Notes: generated from the sequence alone by a model not told the origin. A stretch of DNA of 64,000 nt from Streptomyces sp. MP131-18 (GCF_001984575.1 NZ_LZNS01000001.1:5494632-5558631); one strand, 5' to 3'; counted from the stretch's first letter, positions 18,204-26,950 are shown. Numbers and translations are program-made.

Positions 18204-18959
18204 ATGAACCACACGCGAAGCACCGCCACCGGAAAACCCGCGCCGGGCAGGCGCGCCGCCGCGCGCCGCAGGACAACTTCCGCCCGGCTGACCCGCCGTG
18301 CCGTCGGCTGCACGCTGCTGGGCTCGCTGGTGATAACGGGACCGTGGACGGTGCCCGCCGTCGGTCACGAGGGGGCGTCCGCCGGAACGCAGGACGCGGC
18401 ACCGTACTTCTGGCCGGCCGCGGGCGGCGTGCCGGGACCCTGGGCGGGCGGCCTGTACGACATCCCCTTCGGCCCGCTCCCCGAGGCCGCCGACTTCTTC
18501 CCCGCCCGCCCCGAGGCCGCCGAGGTCGGCCCCGCCCGCCCCGCGGTGGCGGCCGAGAGCTGGACGGCGCCGGTGACGGGCCACCCGGTGTCGGCCTCCT
18601 ACGGCATCCCTGGCGGCTGGGCGGCCGGGTACCACACGGGCATCGACTGGGCGACGCCGGTCGGCACCCCCGTCCGTTCCGTCGGCCCCGGCACGGTGGT
18701 CCTCGCCGAGTACGCGGGGGACTACGGCAACGCCGTGGTCGTCGAGATGACGGACGGCTACTTCACGCTGTACGCGCACCTGTCGGAGATCTCGGTGCGC
18801 CCCGGCCAGGACGTGAGCGGCGGCACCGCCGTCGGGGACAGCGGCAACACCGGGCGCAGCACCGGCCCGCACCTGCACTTCGAGGTACGGGCCGACCGCA
18901 CGTACGGCACGGACGTCGACCCCGTGGCCTACCTGGCCCGGCACGGCGTCCGGGTGTAG
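18204..18959 (+). CDS. Secreted M23 family metallopeptidase (LytM/peptidoglycan endopeptidase)
   Basis: The 251-residue protein from ATG 18204 has a long basic N-region followed by a hydrophobic segment (residues about 32-52), a signal peptide. A Pro/Ala-rich linker with the repeated phrase ARPEAAEVGPARP follows. The C-terminal LytM domain (about 140-250) has the zinc and catalytic residues in YHTGIDWATPVGTPV, TLYAHLSEI and GPHLHFEVR. These enzymes cleave peptide cross-links of peptidoglycan. Its neighbours do not dictate a specific pathway. A longer frame from 18093 exists but would place a polar stretch before the signal peptide. Confidence 0.93.
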   Translation: MNHTRSTATGKPAPGRRAAARRRTTSARLTRRAVGCTLLGSLVITGPWTVPAVGHEGASAGTQDAAPYFWPAAGGVPGPWAGGLYDIPFGPLPEAADFFPARPEAAEVGPARPAVAAESWTAPVTGHPVSASYGIPGGWAAGYHTGIDWATPVGTPVRSVGPGTVVLAEYAGDYGNAVVVEMTDGYFTLYAHLSEISVRPGQDVSGGTAVGDSGNTGRSTGPHLHFEVRADRTYGTDVDPVAYLARHGVRV

Positions 18960-18969
18960 CGGCCGAGGC

Positions 18970-20130
18970 TCAACTCCCGGTTCTGGCCGGGCGGTGGCCG
19001 CCGGTGCCGGTGTCCTTGCTGCGGGTGTCCTTGGGGCCGGTGTCCTTGCGGAACGCCCAGTCCATGGACGGCTCCACCAGGACGCGGAACGCCCGCCGCA
19101 CCGGCGCCGTGCACAGCACGGTGACCACGGCGGCGCCGATCACCGTCACCACCACCCGGCCGCCGGGGGAGTTGACCCAGTCCGCCGCGTACCAGTCCCA
19201 CCAGCGCGACGCCTTGGCGACGAAGCCGTGCAGCAGGTAGCCGTAGATGGTGCCGGCGCCGAGCGCCGTGAACCACATGCGGCGTTCCGGCACGAACGCC
19301 AGGAAGCAGGCGGTGAGCAGCAGGCCGCAGCCGAAGAGGGCGGGCGTCATCACCACGCCTGCCCACCACTCCGCGCCCATGTCCTGGGCGCTGTTGGTTC
19401 GGTAGAACCAGCTGTGCTCCATCCGCGGCACCGCCCACCAGGCGACGACGAGGGCGGTCAGCATCGCGGGCACGGCGAGCAGTTGCACCCAGCGCTCGCG
19501 CACCCAGTGGAAGTGCTCGCGGCGCAGGTGGAGCCCGATGACGAAGAACGGCAGGAGCTGGAGCACCCGCTGGAGGTTCAGGTCGTTGCCGATGTGGGGG
19601 GACACGGACGCGAGGACCGCGATGGCGAGCGAGACCGGCACCGGCCAGCGGACGATCCGCCAGATCGGCGCGGTCAGCCGCCAGATGAACAGGGCGATCA
19701 GGAACCAGGTGACGTAGTAGGGGTCGAGCAGGCTGAACGGTGCGGAGGGGTTGTCGGTGCCCCAGCGCTTGAAGAGGACGTACCCGGCCTCGAAGATCAG
19801 GTACGGCACCCCGACACCGGTGATCAGGCGCTTCAGCTGGTCGGGCCTGCCGGTGTAGTTGCGGGAGAAGTAGCCGGCGATGAGGATGAACGCCGGCATG
19901 TGGAAGGTGTAGACGAAGAGGTAGAGGGCCGAGGCGGTCTGTGAGTCGTCCCGCAGCGGCGTCCAGGCGTGGCCCACGGCCACCAGGAGGATCGCCAGGT
20001 ACTTGGCGTTGTCGAAGTAGGGGTCGCGCGGCTTCACCCGTGCCGAGCCGTCCGTGACTGTCGGTGGGGGGTCAGCCGCCTCGGCCCGTGCCGTGGGCAA
20101 AGGGGCTCGTTGATTACGGACGTGCAACAT
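18970..20130 (-). CDS. Membrane acyltransferase 3 family protein
   Basis: The 386-residue protein, from ATG 20130, has about ten hydrophobic segments. The acyltransferase-3 signature PYFDNAKYLAILLVAVGHAW (residues about 43-62) carries the catalytic His. Family members transfer acetyl or other acyl groups to membrane-linked sugars or cell-wall polymers. The substrate is unknown here. The gene is convergent with the LytM peptidase gene, with only 10 bases between their stop codons and no obvious terminator. The start is uncertain: the ribosome binding site is weak, and in-frame codons further upstream, up to 20298, are open. Confidence 0.88.
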   Translation of the reverse strand: MLHVRNQRAPLPTARAEAADPPPTVTDGSARVKPRDPYFDNAKYLAILLVAVGHAWTPLRDDSQTASALYLFVYTFHMPAFILIAGYFSRNYTGRPDQLKRLITGVGVPYLIFEAGYVLFKRWGTDNPSAPFSLLDPYYVTWFLIALFIWRLTAPIWRIVRWPVPVSLAIAVLASVSPHIGNDLNLQRVLQLLPFFVIGLHLRREHFHWVRERWVQLLAVPAMLTALVVAWWAVPRMEHSWFYRTNSAQDMGAEWWAGVVMTPALFGCGLLLTACFLAFVPERRMWFTALGAGTIYGYLLHGFVAKASRWWDWYAADWVNSPGGRVVVTVIGAAVVTVLCTAPVRRAFRVLVEPSMDWAFRKDTGPKDTRSKDTGTGGHRPARTGS

Positions 20131-20602
20131 TGTCCGCACGATAGCGGGCCCGCGGGGGGTCCGTAAATTGTGTGGACGCCATGGCCGGTGGATTATGCGG
20201 TGGCACGTCGTGAATCGGGTGACTGAGCGGGCATGGATCGATCCGACGTCCGAAATGGCATGAATTGGCCGTCTTAAATGCGGCGTATCACCGCGCACGA
20301 GCCTCCCGGTCGCGCGCCGGTCCGCGCGCCGTCCGGGACGGAACGGCCGCGCGGCGACCCAATCCCGCGCCGCCCGTGAGGGCCGGGGAATTACCCGCGG
20401 AAATGATCGCCGAAGCTAACGGGACGATAACGGGACACCTTGGTACGCAGGGTATGGGGGAGGTGTACAGGTCGACCGGACGGTGCGTCACCGCTCTCCA
20501 CGGCACCTCTCGTTGATGGCACGATGGTGCCTGCGGGGGTGCGGCGGCCGTGGTCAAGCCCCTGACGGAGCAGAGGCGAACCTTCCGAAGGTGTGATCAG
20601 TT
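20131..20602. other. Intergenic region without recognised gene
   Basis: This 472-base stretch separates divergent genes and should carry promoters for both. It includes AT-richer islands near 20157-20175 and 20255-20280. I find no convincing tRNA, repeat or conserved peptide in it. Short open frames here lack coding character. Confidence 0.5.
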
Positions 20603-20821
20603 GTGGTTATTTCGTTCTCTCTGGCCCTGCTGTTCGGCGTGATCATGTTCTTCATGATCCGCGGCGGGGTGATCAAGTGGGGACCGGCCATCGTGGCGAT
20701 CCTCTTCGGCTTCTCCCTCGCGTCCACCGGCGCGGCCGACCCCATAGAGGACTTCCTGAACGGGGTCACCGACGCGGTCGACAATGTGGACGACTCCATC
20801 AACGACTCGGGCGGCGAGTGA
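20603..20821 (+). CDS. Small membrane protein, 72 residues, unknown function
   Basis: GTG 20603 opens a 72-residue frame. It has a hydrophobic helix at residues about 3-20 (ISFSLALLFGVIMFFMI), a Gly/Lys turn, a second hydrophobic stretch (about 27-42), and a strongly acidic tail ending DSINDSGGE. AAGG lies about 10 bases upstream. The arrangement (two membrane segments, acidic cytosolic or extracellular tail) and its position beside the tRNA genes and tig suggest a conserved Streptomyces protein, but I do not recognise a named family. It is followed by a clear terminator, which supports its being a real gene. Confidence 0.7.
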   Translation: MVISFSLALLFGVIMFFMIRGGVIKWGPAIVAILFGFSLASTGAADPIEDFLNGVTDAVDNVDDSINDSGGE

Positions 20822-20833
20822 CCCGACACACAA

Positions 20834-20861
20834 GGCCCGGCACCCCGAGGGGGGCCGGGCC
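20834..20861 (+). terminator. Terminator after the 72-residue membrane protein gene
   Basis: GGCCCGGC (20834-20841) pairs with GCCGGGCC (20854-20861), a perfect 8-bp stem 13 bases after the stop codon. It also faces the end of the convergent tRNA-Gly gene. Confidence 0.75.
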
Positions 20862-20872
20862 CTGCAACACGG

Positions 20873-20943
20873 AGCGGGCGACGGGAATCGAACCCGCGTA
20901 GCTGGTTTGGAAGACCAGGGCTCTACCATTGAGCTACGCCCGC
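20873..20943 (-). tRNA. tRNA-Gly (UCC)
   Basis: The 71-nucleotide cloverleaf on the minus strand has an acceptor stem GCGGGCG/CGCCCGC. The D-arm is GCTCAATGGTAGAGC, the anticodon loop is CTTCCAA with anticodon UCC, and the T-arm contains GGTTCGATTCC. The discriminator is U and the 3' CCA is not encoded. Confidence 0.97.
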
Positions 20944-21061
20944 GACGGTGTGCATCGTAGCAGTGCCCCCGTGTCGCGCGGGCGGGCCGGGGTGCCGCCG
21001 GTCCCGGGGAAACCTCACCGCGTGCGGCCCTGTACGCTACGTGTCGCGTCGTGAGCCTCTG

Positions 21062-21138
21062 CGGGGTGTGGCGCAGCTTGGCAGCGCGTCCGCTTTGGGA
21101 GCGGAAGGCCGTCGGTTCGAATCCGGCCACCCCGACCA
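21062..21138 (+). tRNA. tRNA-Pro (UGG)
   Basis: The acceptor stem CGGGGTG pairs with CACCCCG (21128-21134). The anticodon loop CTTTGGG gives UGG, and the T-arm contains GGTTCGAATCC. Discriminator A at 21135 is followed by genomic CCA (21136-21138). tRNA-Pro genes are common attachment sites for Streptomyces integrative elements, but no integrase gene or duplicated 3' end is seen nearby. Confidence 0.97.
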
Positions 21139-21238
21139 CGTACTATGAATGACCCGCGCGCCTGTCGTGTGTCCGCGTAAGGGGCTCCTTCAGAAAATCG
21201 CGCCAGCCCTCTTGATGCCAGCCCCAAGGAGACCGACC

Positions 21239-22651
21239 GTGAAGAGCGCCGTGGAGACCCTGAACCCCACCCGGGTTCGGCTCACTGTCGAGGTGCCCTT
21301 CGAGGAGCTCAAGCCCAGCCTCGACGCGGCGTACCGGAAGATCAACCAGCAGGTGCAGGTGCCGGGCTTCCGCAAGGGCAAGATCCCGGCCCGCATCATC
21401 GACCAGCGTTTCGGCCGCGGTGCGGTGCTGGAAGAGGCGGTGAACGAAGCGCTTCCGAAGTTCTACAGCGAAGCGCTCACCGAAGGCGAGATCAGCCCGC
21501 TCGGCCAGCCCGAGGTGGACATCACCGAGCTCAAGGACAACGAGCTGCTGACGTTCACCGCCGAGGTGGACATCCGTCCCGAGATCGAGATCCCGGACTA
21601 CTCCGGTATCGAGGTCACCGTCGACGCCGTCGAGGTCAGCGACGAGGACATCGACTCCGCCGTCGAGCGGCTGCGCGAGCGCTTCGCCTCCTCCACCGTC
21701 GTGGAGCGGGCCGCCGCCGAGGGCGACGAGGTCAAGATCGACCTGGAGGCCCGCGTCGACGGCGAGGTCCTGGAGGACGGCGTCGCCTCCGGTGTGAGCT
21801 ACACCATCGGCTCGGGCCAGATGCTGGACGGCCTGGACGAGGCCGTCACCGGCCTGGAGGCCGGCGGTACCGCCACGTTCACCAGCGAGCTGAAGGGCGG
21901 CTCCCGCGCCGGCAGCGAAGCCGAGGTCTCGGTGGTGGTCGAGTCCGTTTCCAGTCGCGAACTGCCCGAGCTGGACGACGAGTTCGCCCAGCTCGCCAGC
22001 GAGTTCGACACGCTGGCGGAGCTGCGCGAGGACAGCCGCACGCGGCTGGCCGACGAGAAGAAGTACCAGCAGGCCACCGAGGCCCAGGAGAAGGTGCTGG
22101 ACGCGCTGCTCGAGCTGGTCGAGGTCCCGATCCCGCAGAAGCTGCTCGCGGACGAGGTCGAGACCCGCAAGCACAATCTGGAGCACCACCAGCTCGGCCA
22201 GCTGGGGATGGACCTGGACGCCTACCTGGCGCTCCAGGAGAAGTCCCTTGAGGAGTTCGAGGCCGAGCTGAAGGAGCAGGCCGAGAAGGGCATCCGCACC
22301 CAGTTCGTGCTGGACGAGGTCGCCAAGCAGGAGAAGCTCAGCGTCAGCCAGGAGGAGCTGACCGAGCACCTGATGCGCCGCGCGCAGTCCTCGGGCATGG
22401 GCCCCGACCAGTTCGCCAAGGCCGTCGTCGAGGGCGGCCAGGTGCAGATGCTGGTCGGCGAGGTCCGCCGGGGCAAGGCGCTGGCCGCCGTCGTCGAGTC
22501 CGTCACCGTGAACGACAGCAACGGCGAGCCGGTCCACCTCGACGAGGACGAGGACGAGGCGGGGCAGGACGCGGCGGCCGAGGCCGGGCAGGACGCGCCG
22601 GCCGAGACCGGGGACGCCGCCGCCGAGGGCACCGCGAAGGCCGACGACTGA
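21239..22651 (+). CDS. tig: Trigger factor (ribosome-associated chaperone and PPIase)
   Basis: The 470-residue protein binds ribosomal protein L23 at the tunnel exit and protects nascent chains. The N-terminal ribosome-binding domain includes VPGFRKGKIPARIIDQRFG near residue 45, the trigger-factor signature. A central FKBP-type domain (about 150-245) and a helical C-terminal arm follow. The last 45 residues are acidic and Ala-rich (EDEDEAGQDAAAEAGQ), a common actinobacterial extension. GTG 21239 is chosen because AAGGAG lies seven bases upstream; the in-frame ATG at 21149 lies too close to the tRNA gene. It precedes clpP1P2 and clpX, the standard actinobacterial order. Confidence 0.98.
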   Translation: MKSAVETLNPTRVRLTVEVPFEELKPSLDAAYRKINQQVQVPGFRKGKIPARIIDQRFGRGAVLEEAVNEALPKFYSEALTEGEISPLGQPEVDITELKDNELLTFTAEVDIRPEIEIPDYSGIEVTVDAVEVSDEDIDSAVERLRERFASSTVVERAAAEGDEVKIDLEARVDGEVLEDGVASGVSYTIGSGQMLDGLDEAVTGLEAGGTATFTSELKGGSRAGSEAEVSVVVESVSSRELPELDDEFAQLASEFDTLAELREDSRTRLADEKKYQQATEAQEKVLDALLELVEVPIPQKLLADEVETRKHNLEHHQLGQLGMDLDAYLALQEKSLEEFEAELKEQAEKGIRTQFVLDEVAKQEKLSVSQEELTEHLMRRAQSSGMGPDQFAKAVVEGGQVQMLVGEVRRGKALAAVVESVTVNDSNGEPVHLDEDEDEAGQDAAAEAGQDAPAETGDAAAEGTAKADD

Positions 22652-22655
22652 CCTG

Positions 22656-22666
22656 CGCTCACAGCG
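22656..22666. promoter_or_regulatory. ClgR box upstream of clpP1
   Basis: CGCTCACAGCG matches the actinobacterial ClgR core CGCYNANRGCG at every defined position. It is followed by AAC, also as in the extended consensus. It lies about 120 bases upstream of clpP1. ClgR activates clpP1P2 in Streptomyces and Corynebacterium, so activation of this operon is expected. Confidence 0.75.
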
Positions 22667-22786
22667 AACAGTTCCCAGGTCGGGATGGGTCGGTCGGGAC
22701 AGCGCGTTAGGGTCCGTAGGTACAACGCAGATGTCAAGCGACGGCCGGGCGTACGCGTGGCCGTCCGAGAATGAGCAGGTGGATAC

Positions 22787-23401
22787 GTGACGCTCTTGAT
22801 GCCTTCCGCCATGGCGGAGCCGAAGAATGGCAGCCTCGGCGATCAGGTTTACAACCGGCTGCTCGACGAGCGGATCATCTTCCTGGGACAGCCGGTCGAC
22901 GATGACATCGCCAACCGGATCACCGCGCAGCTGCTGCTCCTGGCCGCCGATCCGGACAAGGACATCTTCCTCTACATCAACAGCCCCGGCGGCTCCATCC
23001 AGGCCGGCATGGCGATCTACGACACCATGCAGTACATCAAGAACGACGTGGTCACCATCGCCATGGGCCTGGCCGCCTCGATGGGCCAGTTCCTGCTGAC
23101 GGCCGGCGCCCCGGGCAAGCGCTACGCGCTGCCCAACGCCGACATTCTGATCCACCAGCCCTCCGCCGGCCTGGCCGGCTCCGCGTCGGACATCAAGATC
23201 CACGCGGAGCAGCTGCTGCGCACCAAGGCCAAGATGGCCAAGCTCTCCGCCGAGCACTCGGGCGTGAGCATCGAGCAGTGGGAGCGGGACGCCGACCGGG
23301 ACCGCTGGTTCACCGTCGAGGAGGCCCGTGACTACGGCCTGATCGACCGGGTCATCACCAGCGCGGCCGACATCGCGGGCGGCGGCGGCACGGGCGCCTG
23401 A
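22787..23401 (+). CDS. clpP1: ATP-dependent Clp protease proteolytic subunit ClpP1
   Basis: The 204-residue serine peptidase subunit assembles with ClpP2 into the Clp barrel. The catalytic triad is visible as Ser98 (GLAASMGQF), His123 (ILIHQPSAG) and Asp172 (ADRDRW). The GTG 22787 start gives MTLLMPSAMAEP, similar to the S. coelicolor ClpP1 N-terminus as I remember it. The C-terminus is Gly-rich. A ClgR box is present upstream and the clpP2 gene follows after 61 bases, so both are probably one operon. ClpP1 is needed for normal development in Streptomyces. Confidence 0.98.
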   Translation: MTLLMPSAMAEPKNGSLGDQVYNRLLDERIIFLGQPVDDDIANRITAQLLLLAADPDKDIFLYINSPGGSIQAGMAIYDTMQYIKNDVVTIAMGLAASMGQFLLTAGAPGKRYALPNADILIHQPSAGLAGSASDIKIHAEQLLRTKAKMAKLSAEHSGVSIEQWERDADRDRWFTVEEARDYGLIDRVITSAADIAGGGGTGA

Positions 23402-23462
23402 GCCCGCCCTGCCCGCCCCGCAGCCCCGATCGAAAGCCAACGACCAAGGCGGTACACAACCG

Positions 23463-24113
23463 ATGAACTCCTTTCCCGGCTCCGGCCTCTACGAGCGTCT
23501 CCCGGCCGAGTCCCGCTACATCATTCCGCGCTTCGTCGAGCGGACCTCGCAGGGTGTGCGGGAGTACGACCCGTACGCCAAGCTGTTCGAGGAGCGCGTG
23601 ATCTTCCTCGGCGTCCAGATCGACGACGCCTCGGCCAACGACGTGATGGCGCAGCTGCTGTGCCTGGAGTCGATGGACCCGGACCGCGACATCCAGATCT
23701 ACATCAACAGCCCCGGCGGCTCGTTCACCGCGCTGACCGCGATCTACGACACGATGGAGTTCGTGAAGCCGGAGATCCAGACGGTGTGCATGGGCCAGGC
23801 GGCCTCCGCCGCGGCCGTGCTGCTCGCGGCCGGCACGCACGGCAAGCGCATGGCCCTGCCGAACGCTCGGGTGCTCATCCACCAGCCCTACTCCGAGACC
23901 GGGCGCGGGCAGGTCTCCGACCTGGAGATCGCGGCGCGCGAGGTGCAGCGGATGCGCGTGCAGCTGGAGGAGATGCTGGCCAAGCACTCCACCCAGCCGA
24001 TCGAGCAGATCCGCGACGACATCGAGCGCGACAAGATCCTCACCGCTGAGGAATCGGTGGCGTACGGCCTGATCGACCAGATCGTGACCACGCGCACCAC
24101 GACGGCCGTCTGA
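23463..24113 (+). CDS. clpP2: ATP-dependent Clp protease proteolytic subunit ClpP2
   Basis: This 216-residue partner of ClpP1 has the triad Ser115 (GQAASAAAVL), His140 (VLIHQPYSE) and Asp190 (IERDKIL). The first 22 residues (MNSFPGSGLYERLPAESRYIIP) are typical of actinobacterial ClpP2, whose N-terminus is processed. Both Clp subunits keep intact active sites. The GTRGQVSD-like substrate loop appears as ETGRGQVSD. A strong hairpin lies between this gene and clpX. Confidence 0.98.
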   Translation: MNSFPGSGLYERLPAESRYIIPRFVERTSQGVREYDPYAKLFEERVIFLGVQIDDASANDVMAQLLCLESMDPDRDIQIYINSPGGSFTALTAIYDTMEFVKPEIQTVCMGQAASAAAVLLAAGTHGKRMALPNARVLIHQPYSETGRGQVSDLEIAAREVQRMRVQLEEMLAKHSTQPIEQIRDDIERDKILTAEESVAYGLIDQIVTTRTTTAV

Positions 24114-24161
24114 GCCGTCACCGGCACCACTTGACAGGACAACGCAAGAGGACGACTGGCC

Positions 24162-24212
24162 ACCCCCTATTGACGGGAAGGCCCCGCGGAGGGGGATTCC
24201 CGTCAAGGGGGG
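24162..24212 (+). terminator. Hairpin between clpP2 and clpX (terminator or attenuator)
   Basis: TTGACGGGAA (24170-24179) pairs perfectly with TTCCCGTCAA (24197-24206). The stem is extended outward by CCCCC/GGGGG after a short bulge. It lies mid-way in the 190-base gap, downstream of a TTGACA sequence at 24131-24136. It may end the clpP1P2 transcript or modulate read-through into clpX. Confidence 0.65.
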
Positions 24213-24303
24213 CCATTCCACCGCGGCGACAAGGTACCGTCGTCTTCAGAAAGCATGAGTGCACCGTCTCCCCGGCGGTGCGCAGGCGAAGGGGAAGCAC
24301 CTC

Positions 24304-25605
24304 GTGGCACGCATCGGTGATGGCGGCGATCTGCTCAAGTGCTCGTTCTGCGGCAAGAGCCAGAAACAGGTGAAGAAGCTCATCGCGGGTCCGGGGGTCT
24401 ACATCTGCGACGAGTGCATCGATCTCTGCAACGAGATCATCGAGGAGGAGCTGGCCGAGTCGCCCGACTCGGACCTCAGCGAGCTCCCGAAGCCGCGCGA
24501 GATCTTCGATTTCCTGGAAAGTTATGTGGTCGGCCAGGAAGACGCCAAGAAGGCGCTTTCGGTTGCCGTGTACAACCACTACAAGCGTGTGCGGGCGAGC
24601 GAGGCAGACGCCGGCTCGCGCGACGAGGAGATCGAGCTGGCCAAGTCCAACATCCTGCTCCTGGGCCCGACCGGCTCGGGGAAGACCCTGTTGGCGCAGA
24701 CACTGGCCCGCATGCTCAACGTTCCGTTCGCCATCACGGACGCCACCGCGCTGACGGAGGCGGGCTACGTCGGCGAGGACGTGGAAAACATCCTGCTCAA
24801 GCTCATCCAGGCCGCGGACTACGACATCAAGAAGGCCGAGCAGGGCATCATCTACATCGACGAGATCGACAAGGTCGCCCGCAAGAGCGAAAACCCGTCG
24901 ATCACCCGGGACGTCTCCGGGGAGGGCGTCCAGCAGGCCCTGCTGAAGATCCTTGAGGGCACCACGGCGGCGGTGCCGCCGCAGGGCGGGCGTAAGCACC
25001 CGCACCAGGAGTTCCTTCAGATCGACACCTCCAACGTGCTGTTCATCGTGGGCGGGGCCTTCGCGGGCCTGGACGAGATCATCCGGGCCCGGTCGGGTGC
25101 CCGGGGCATCGGCTTCGGCGCCGACATCCGGTCGAAGCGCGACCGGAACACCGCTCAGCTGCTGACGGACGCGCTGCCCGAGGACATGGTGAAGTACGGC
25201 ATGATCCCGGAGTTCATCGGCCGTCTCCCCGTGATCACCTCGGTGCACAATCTCGACCGTGAGGCACTGCTGCGCATCCTCGTCGAGCCGCGCAACGCGC
25301 TGGTCAAGCAGTATCAGCGGCTGTTCGAGCTGGACGGGGTGGAGCTGGAGTTCGATCTTCCCGCGCTGGAGGCGATCGCCGACCAGGCCATTCTGCGGGG
25401 CACCGGCGCCCGTGGCCTGCGCGCGATCATGGAGGAAGTCCTCGAATCCGTGATGTACGAGGTGCCCTCCCGGCAGGACGTGGGCCAGGTCCTGGTCACC
25501 GAAGAGGTGGTGCGGTCCAATGTCAACCCGACGCTGGTCCCGCGCTCCCGGCTGAGCAAGCAGCAGCGCGGCGGCGCCGTTCCGCCGCAGGAGAAGACGG
25601 CCTAG
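24304..25605 (+). CDS. clpX: ATP-dependent Clp protease ATP-binding subunit ClpX
   Basis: The 433-residue AAA+ unfoldase feeds substrates to ClpP1P2. An N-terminal C4 zinc-binding domain (Cys 13, 16, 35, 38) recruits substrates. Walker A is GPTGSGKT (121-128) and Walker B is IIYIDEID (about 183-190). The pore loop is GYVGEDV, the ClpP-contacting IGF loop is in ARGIGFGAD, and sensor motifs lie in the C-terminal domain. GTG 24304 follows GGGGAAG. The upstream in-frame ATG at 24259 adds an unconserved stretch. It is followed by a very strong terminator shared with the convergent gene. Confidence 0.98.
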   Translation: MARIGDGGDLLKCSFCGKSQKQVKKLIAGPGVYICDECIDLCNEIIEEELAESPDSDLSELPKPREIFDFLESYVVGQEDAKKALSVAVYNHYKRVRASEADAGSRDEEIELAKSNILLLGPTGSGKTLLAQTLARMLNVPFAITDATALTEAGYVGEDVENILLKLIQAADYDIKKAEQGIIYIDEIDKVARKSENPSITRDVSGEGVQQALLKILEGTTAAVPPQGGRKHPHQEFLQIDTSNVLFIVGGAFAGLDEIIRARSGARGIGFGADIRSKRDRNTAQLLTDALPEDMVKYGMIPEFIGRLPVITSVHNLDREALLRILVEPRNALVKQYQRLFELDGVELEFDLPALEAIADQAILRGTGARGLRAIMEEVLESVMYEVPSRQDVGQVLVTEEVVRSNVNPTLVPRSRLSKQQRGGAVPPQEKTA

Positions 25606-25620
25606 GGCTTTCGGCCCGCA

Positions 25621-25662
25621 GGAACGGGGCCGGACCGCGCGCTCGCGGTCCGGCCCCGTTCC
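25621..25662. terminator. Bidirectional terminator between clpX and the Pro-rich membrane protein gene
   Basis: A perfect stem of 18 to 19 bp (arms 25621-25638 and 25645-25662) sits 15 bases after the clpX stop and 19 bases from the convergent gene's stop. It is one of the strongest hairpins in the window. Confidence 0.85.
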
Positions 25663-25681
25663 GGTGTCTGCGCCGGGCGGC

Positions 25682-26752
25682 TCACGCCTCCTGGAGCGAG
25701 TTCGTGCGGAACTCCTTGGTGATGTCCGCGCTCTCCTCAAGGCCGATCGGCTCGGGCGCGCTCAGCTCCGGCATCTCGGTCGCGTTCGGGTCGAAGTCCG
25801 CCGGGAGGTCGGGCGTCGGGGTGAGGATCACGATGCCCATGGTGCTGTAGTCCGCCCAGACGCACACCGACGCCTCGGCCCGGTAGCCGAGGTCGGGGTC
25901 GTTCTCCAGGCCGCGCGCCGCCTGGCACTTGACGTACGCCTGGTCGTCGCTGAAGTTGCTGGGGCTGTCGACCAGCTCCATCTCGGTGTCGCCCGACGCC
26001 TCCTCGGCGGCCAGGGCGAACAGCGCGTCGACGCCGGCCTCGGGGTCGGGCACCTCGCCCCACATGCCGCCGACGATGGAGACCACGCTGCCGGGCGGGG
26101 GGATGTCCTCGGGCTGGAAGGTGGCGTACGTACCGCTGTCGCCCTCCATCCCGGACAGGCCCAGCTCGGCCTGCTCCTGCTCGTCCGGCATCTGCATGCC
26201 GCCCTGGTCGGGGGCCCGCTGGAAGTCGCCGCTGGTCTCGGGAAGGCTCAGCGTGTAGGCGGTGCCGTCGTCGGAGGGGGCGCCGGTCGCGCCGCCCTCG
26301 TCGTCACCGCCGAGCAGGAAGAACGCGCCGCCGCCGATCACCGCGAGCGCGGCGACCACGGCGATGACGACGAGCGTCGTCTTGTTCTTCCCGCCACCCG
26401 GCGCCCCGCCACCCGGCGGGGGACCTTGCCCGTACGGCGGCGGGCCCTGCGGGGGCTGCTGGCCGTAAGGGCCGGGCGGCTGCGGCTGCCCGTACCCGCC
26501 GGGCGCCCCGGGGGGCGGGCCCGGCTGACCCGGCACGCCCGGCGCCCCGTGGGGCGGGGCGGGCTGACCTGGCTGCTGGGGGAAGCCGTAGCCACCGCCG
26601 GGCGGCGGTCCGCCCGGGGCGCCGCCCTGTCCGTACGGCCCGCCGCCCGGCGGCGGGCCCTGCGGCGGCTGCGCCCCGTACGGTCCTGGCTGTCCTGGCG
26701 GCGGACCCTGCGGGGGTTGCTGGCCGTACGGGCCCGGCTGGTTATGACTCAT
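25682..26752 (-). CDS. Pro/Gly/Gln-rich single-pass membrane protein, unknown function
   Basis: The 356-residue protein begins MSHNQPGPYGQQPPQG at ATG 26752. The first 130 residues are a low-complexity cytoplasmic region with repeated PGPYGQQPPQGPPPG-like units. One transmembrane helix follows (TLVVIAVVAALAVIGGGAFFLL, about 136-157), and then an extracellular domain of about 190 residues. That domain contains two Cys (in VKCQAA and SVCVWAD) that could form a disulfide. This layout is common in Streptomyces membrane proteins of unknown role. Nothing in the neighbourhood (clpX, valS) suggests a function. The gene diverges from valS. Confidence 0.85.
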   Translation of the reverse strand: MSHNQPGPYGQQPPQGPPPGQPGPYGAQPPQGPPPGGGPYGQGGAPGGPPPGGGYGFPQQPGQPAPPHGAPGVPGQPGPPPGAPGGYGQPQPPGPYGQQPPQGPPPYGQGPPPGGGAPGGGKNKTTLVVIAVVAALAVIGGGAFFLLGGDDEGGATGAPSDDGTAYTLSLPETSGDFQRAPDQGGMQMPDEQEQAELGLSGMEGDSGTYATFQPEDIPPPGSVVSIVGGMWGEVPDPEAGVDALFALAAEEASGDTEMELVDSPSNFSDDQAYVKCQAARGLENDPDLGYRAEASVCVWADYSTMGIVILTPTPDLPADFDPNATEMPELSAPEPIGLEESADITKEFRTNSLQEA

Positions 26753-26944
26753 GGCGCTTCCCCTTTAGGAGCTGTTTGCTGCGCAGTTGTACGTACGCGA
26801 TACCTCCGACCATCCTGTCTGACGAGATGCCTCCCTGTACATTCGCGGCCCCCGGGCTTCTCGGAAGCCGCCGCCGGGGGCGGGGGCCCCGGCGTCAAAG
26901 GGCCGCCGAGCGCAACCGATTCGAATTCGGGACATGGCTCCTCA

Positions 26945-26950
26945 TAGACT
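26945..26950 (+). promoter_or_regulatory. -10 element TAGACT, leaderless valS transcript
   Basis: TAGACT ends exactly six bases before the valS GTG. Transcription starting about seven bases after the hexamer would begin at the start codon itself. The folC gene has the identical arrangement, which makes a leaderless mRNA likely. No recognisable -35 element is seen. Confidence 0.55.

Noticed and set aside
21062..21138. tRNA-Pro as attachment site of an integrated element
   Set aside because: No integrase, replication gene or duplicated tRNA 3' end is present within the window.
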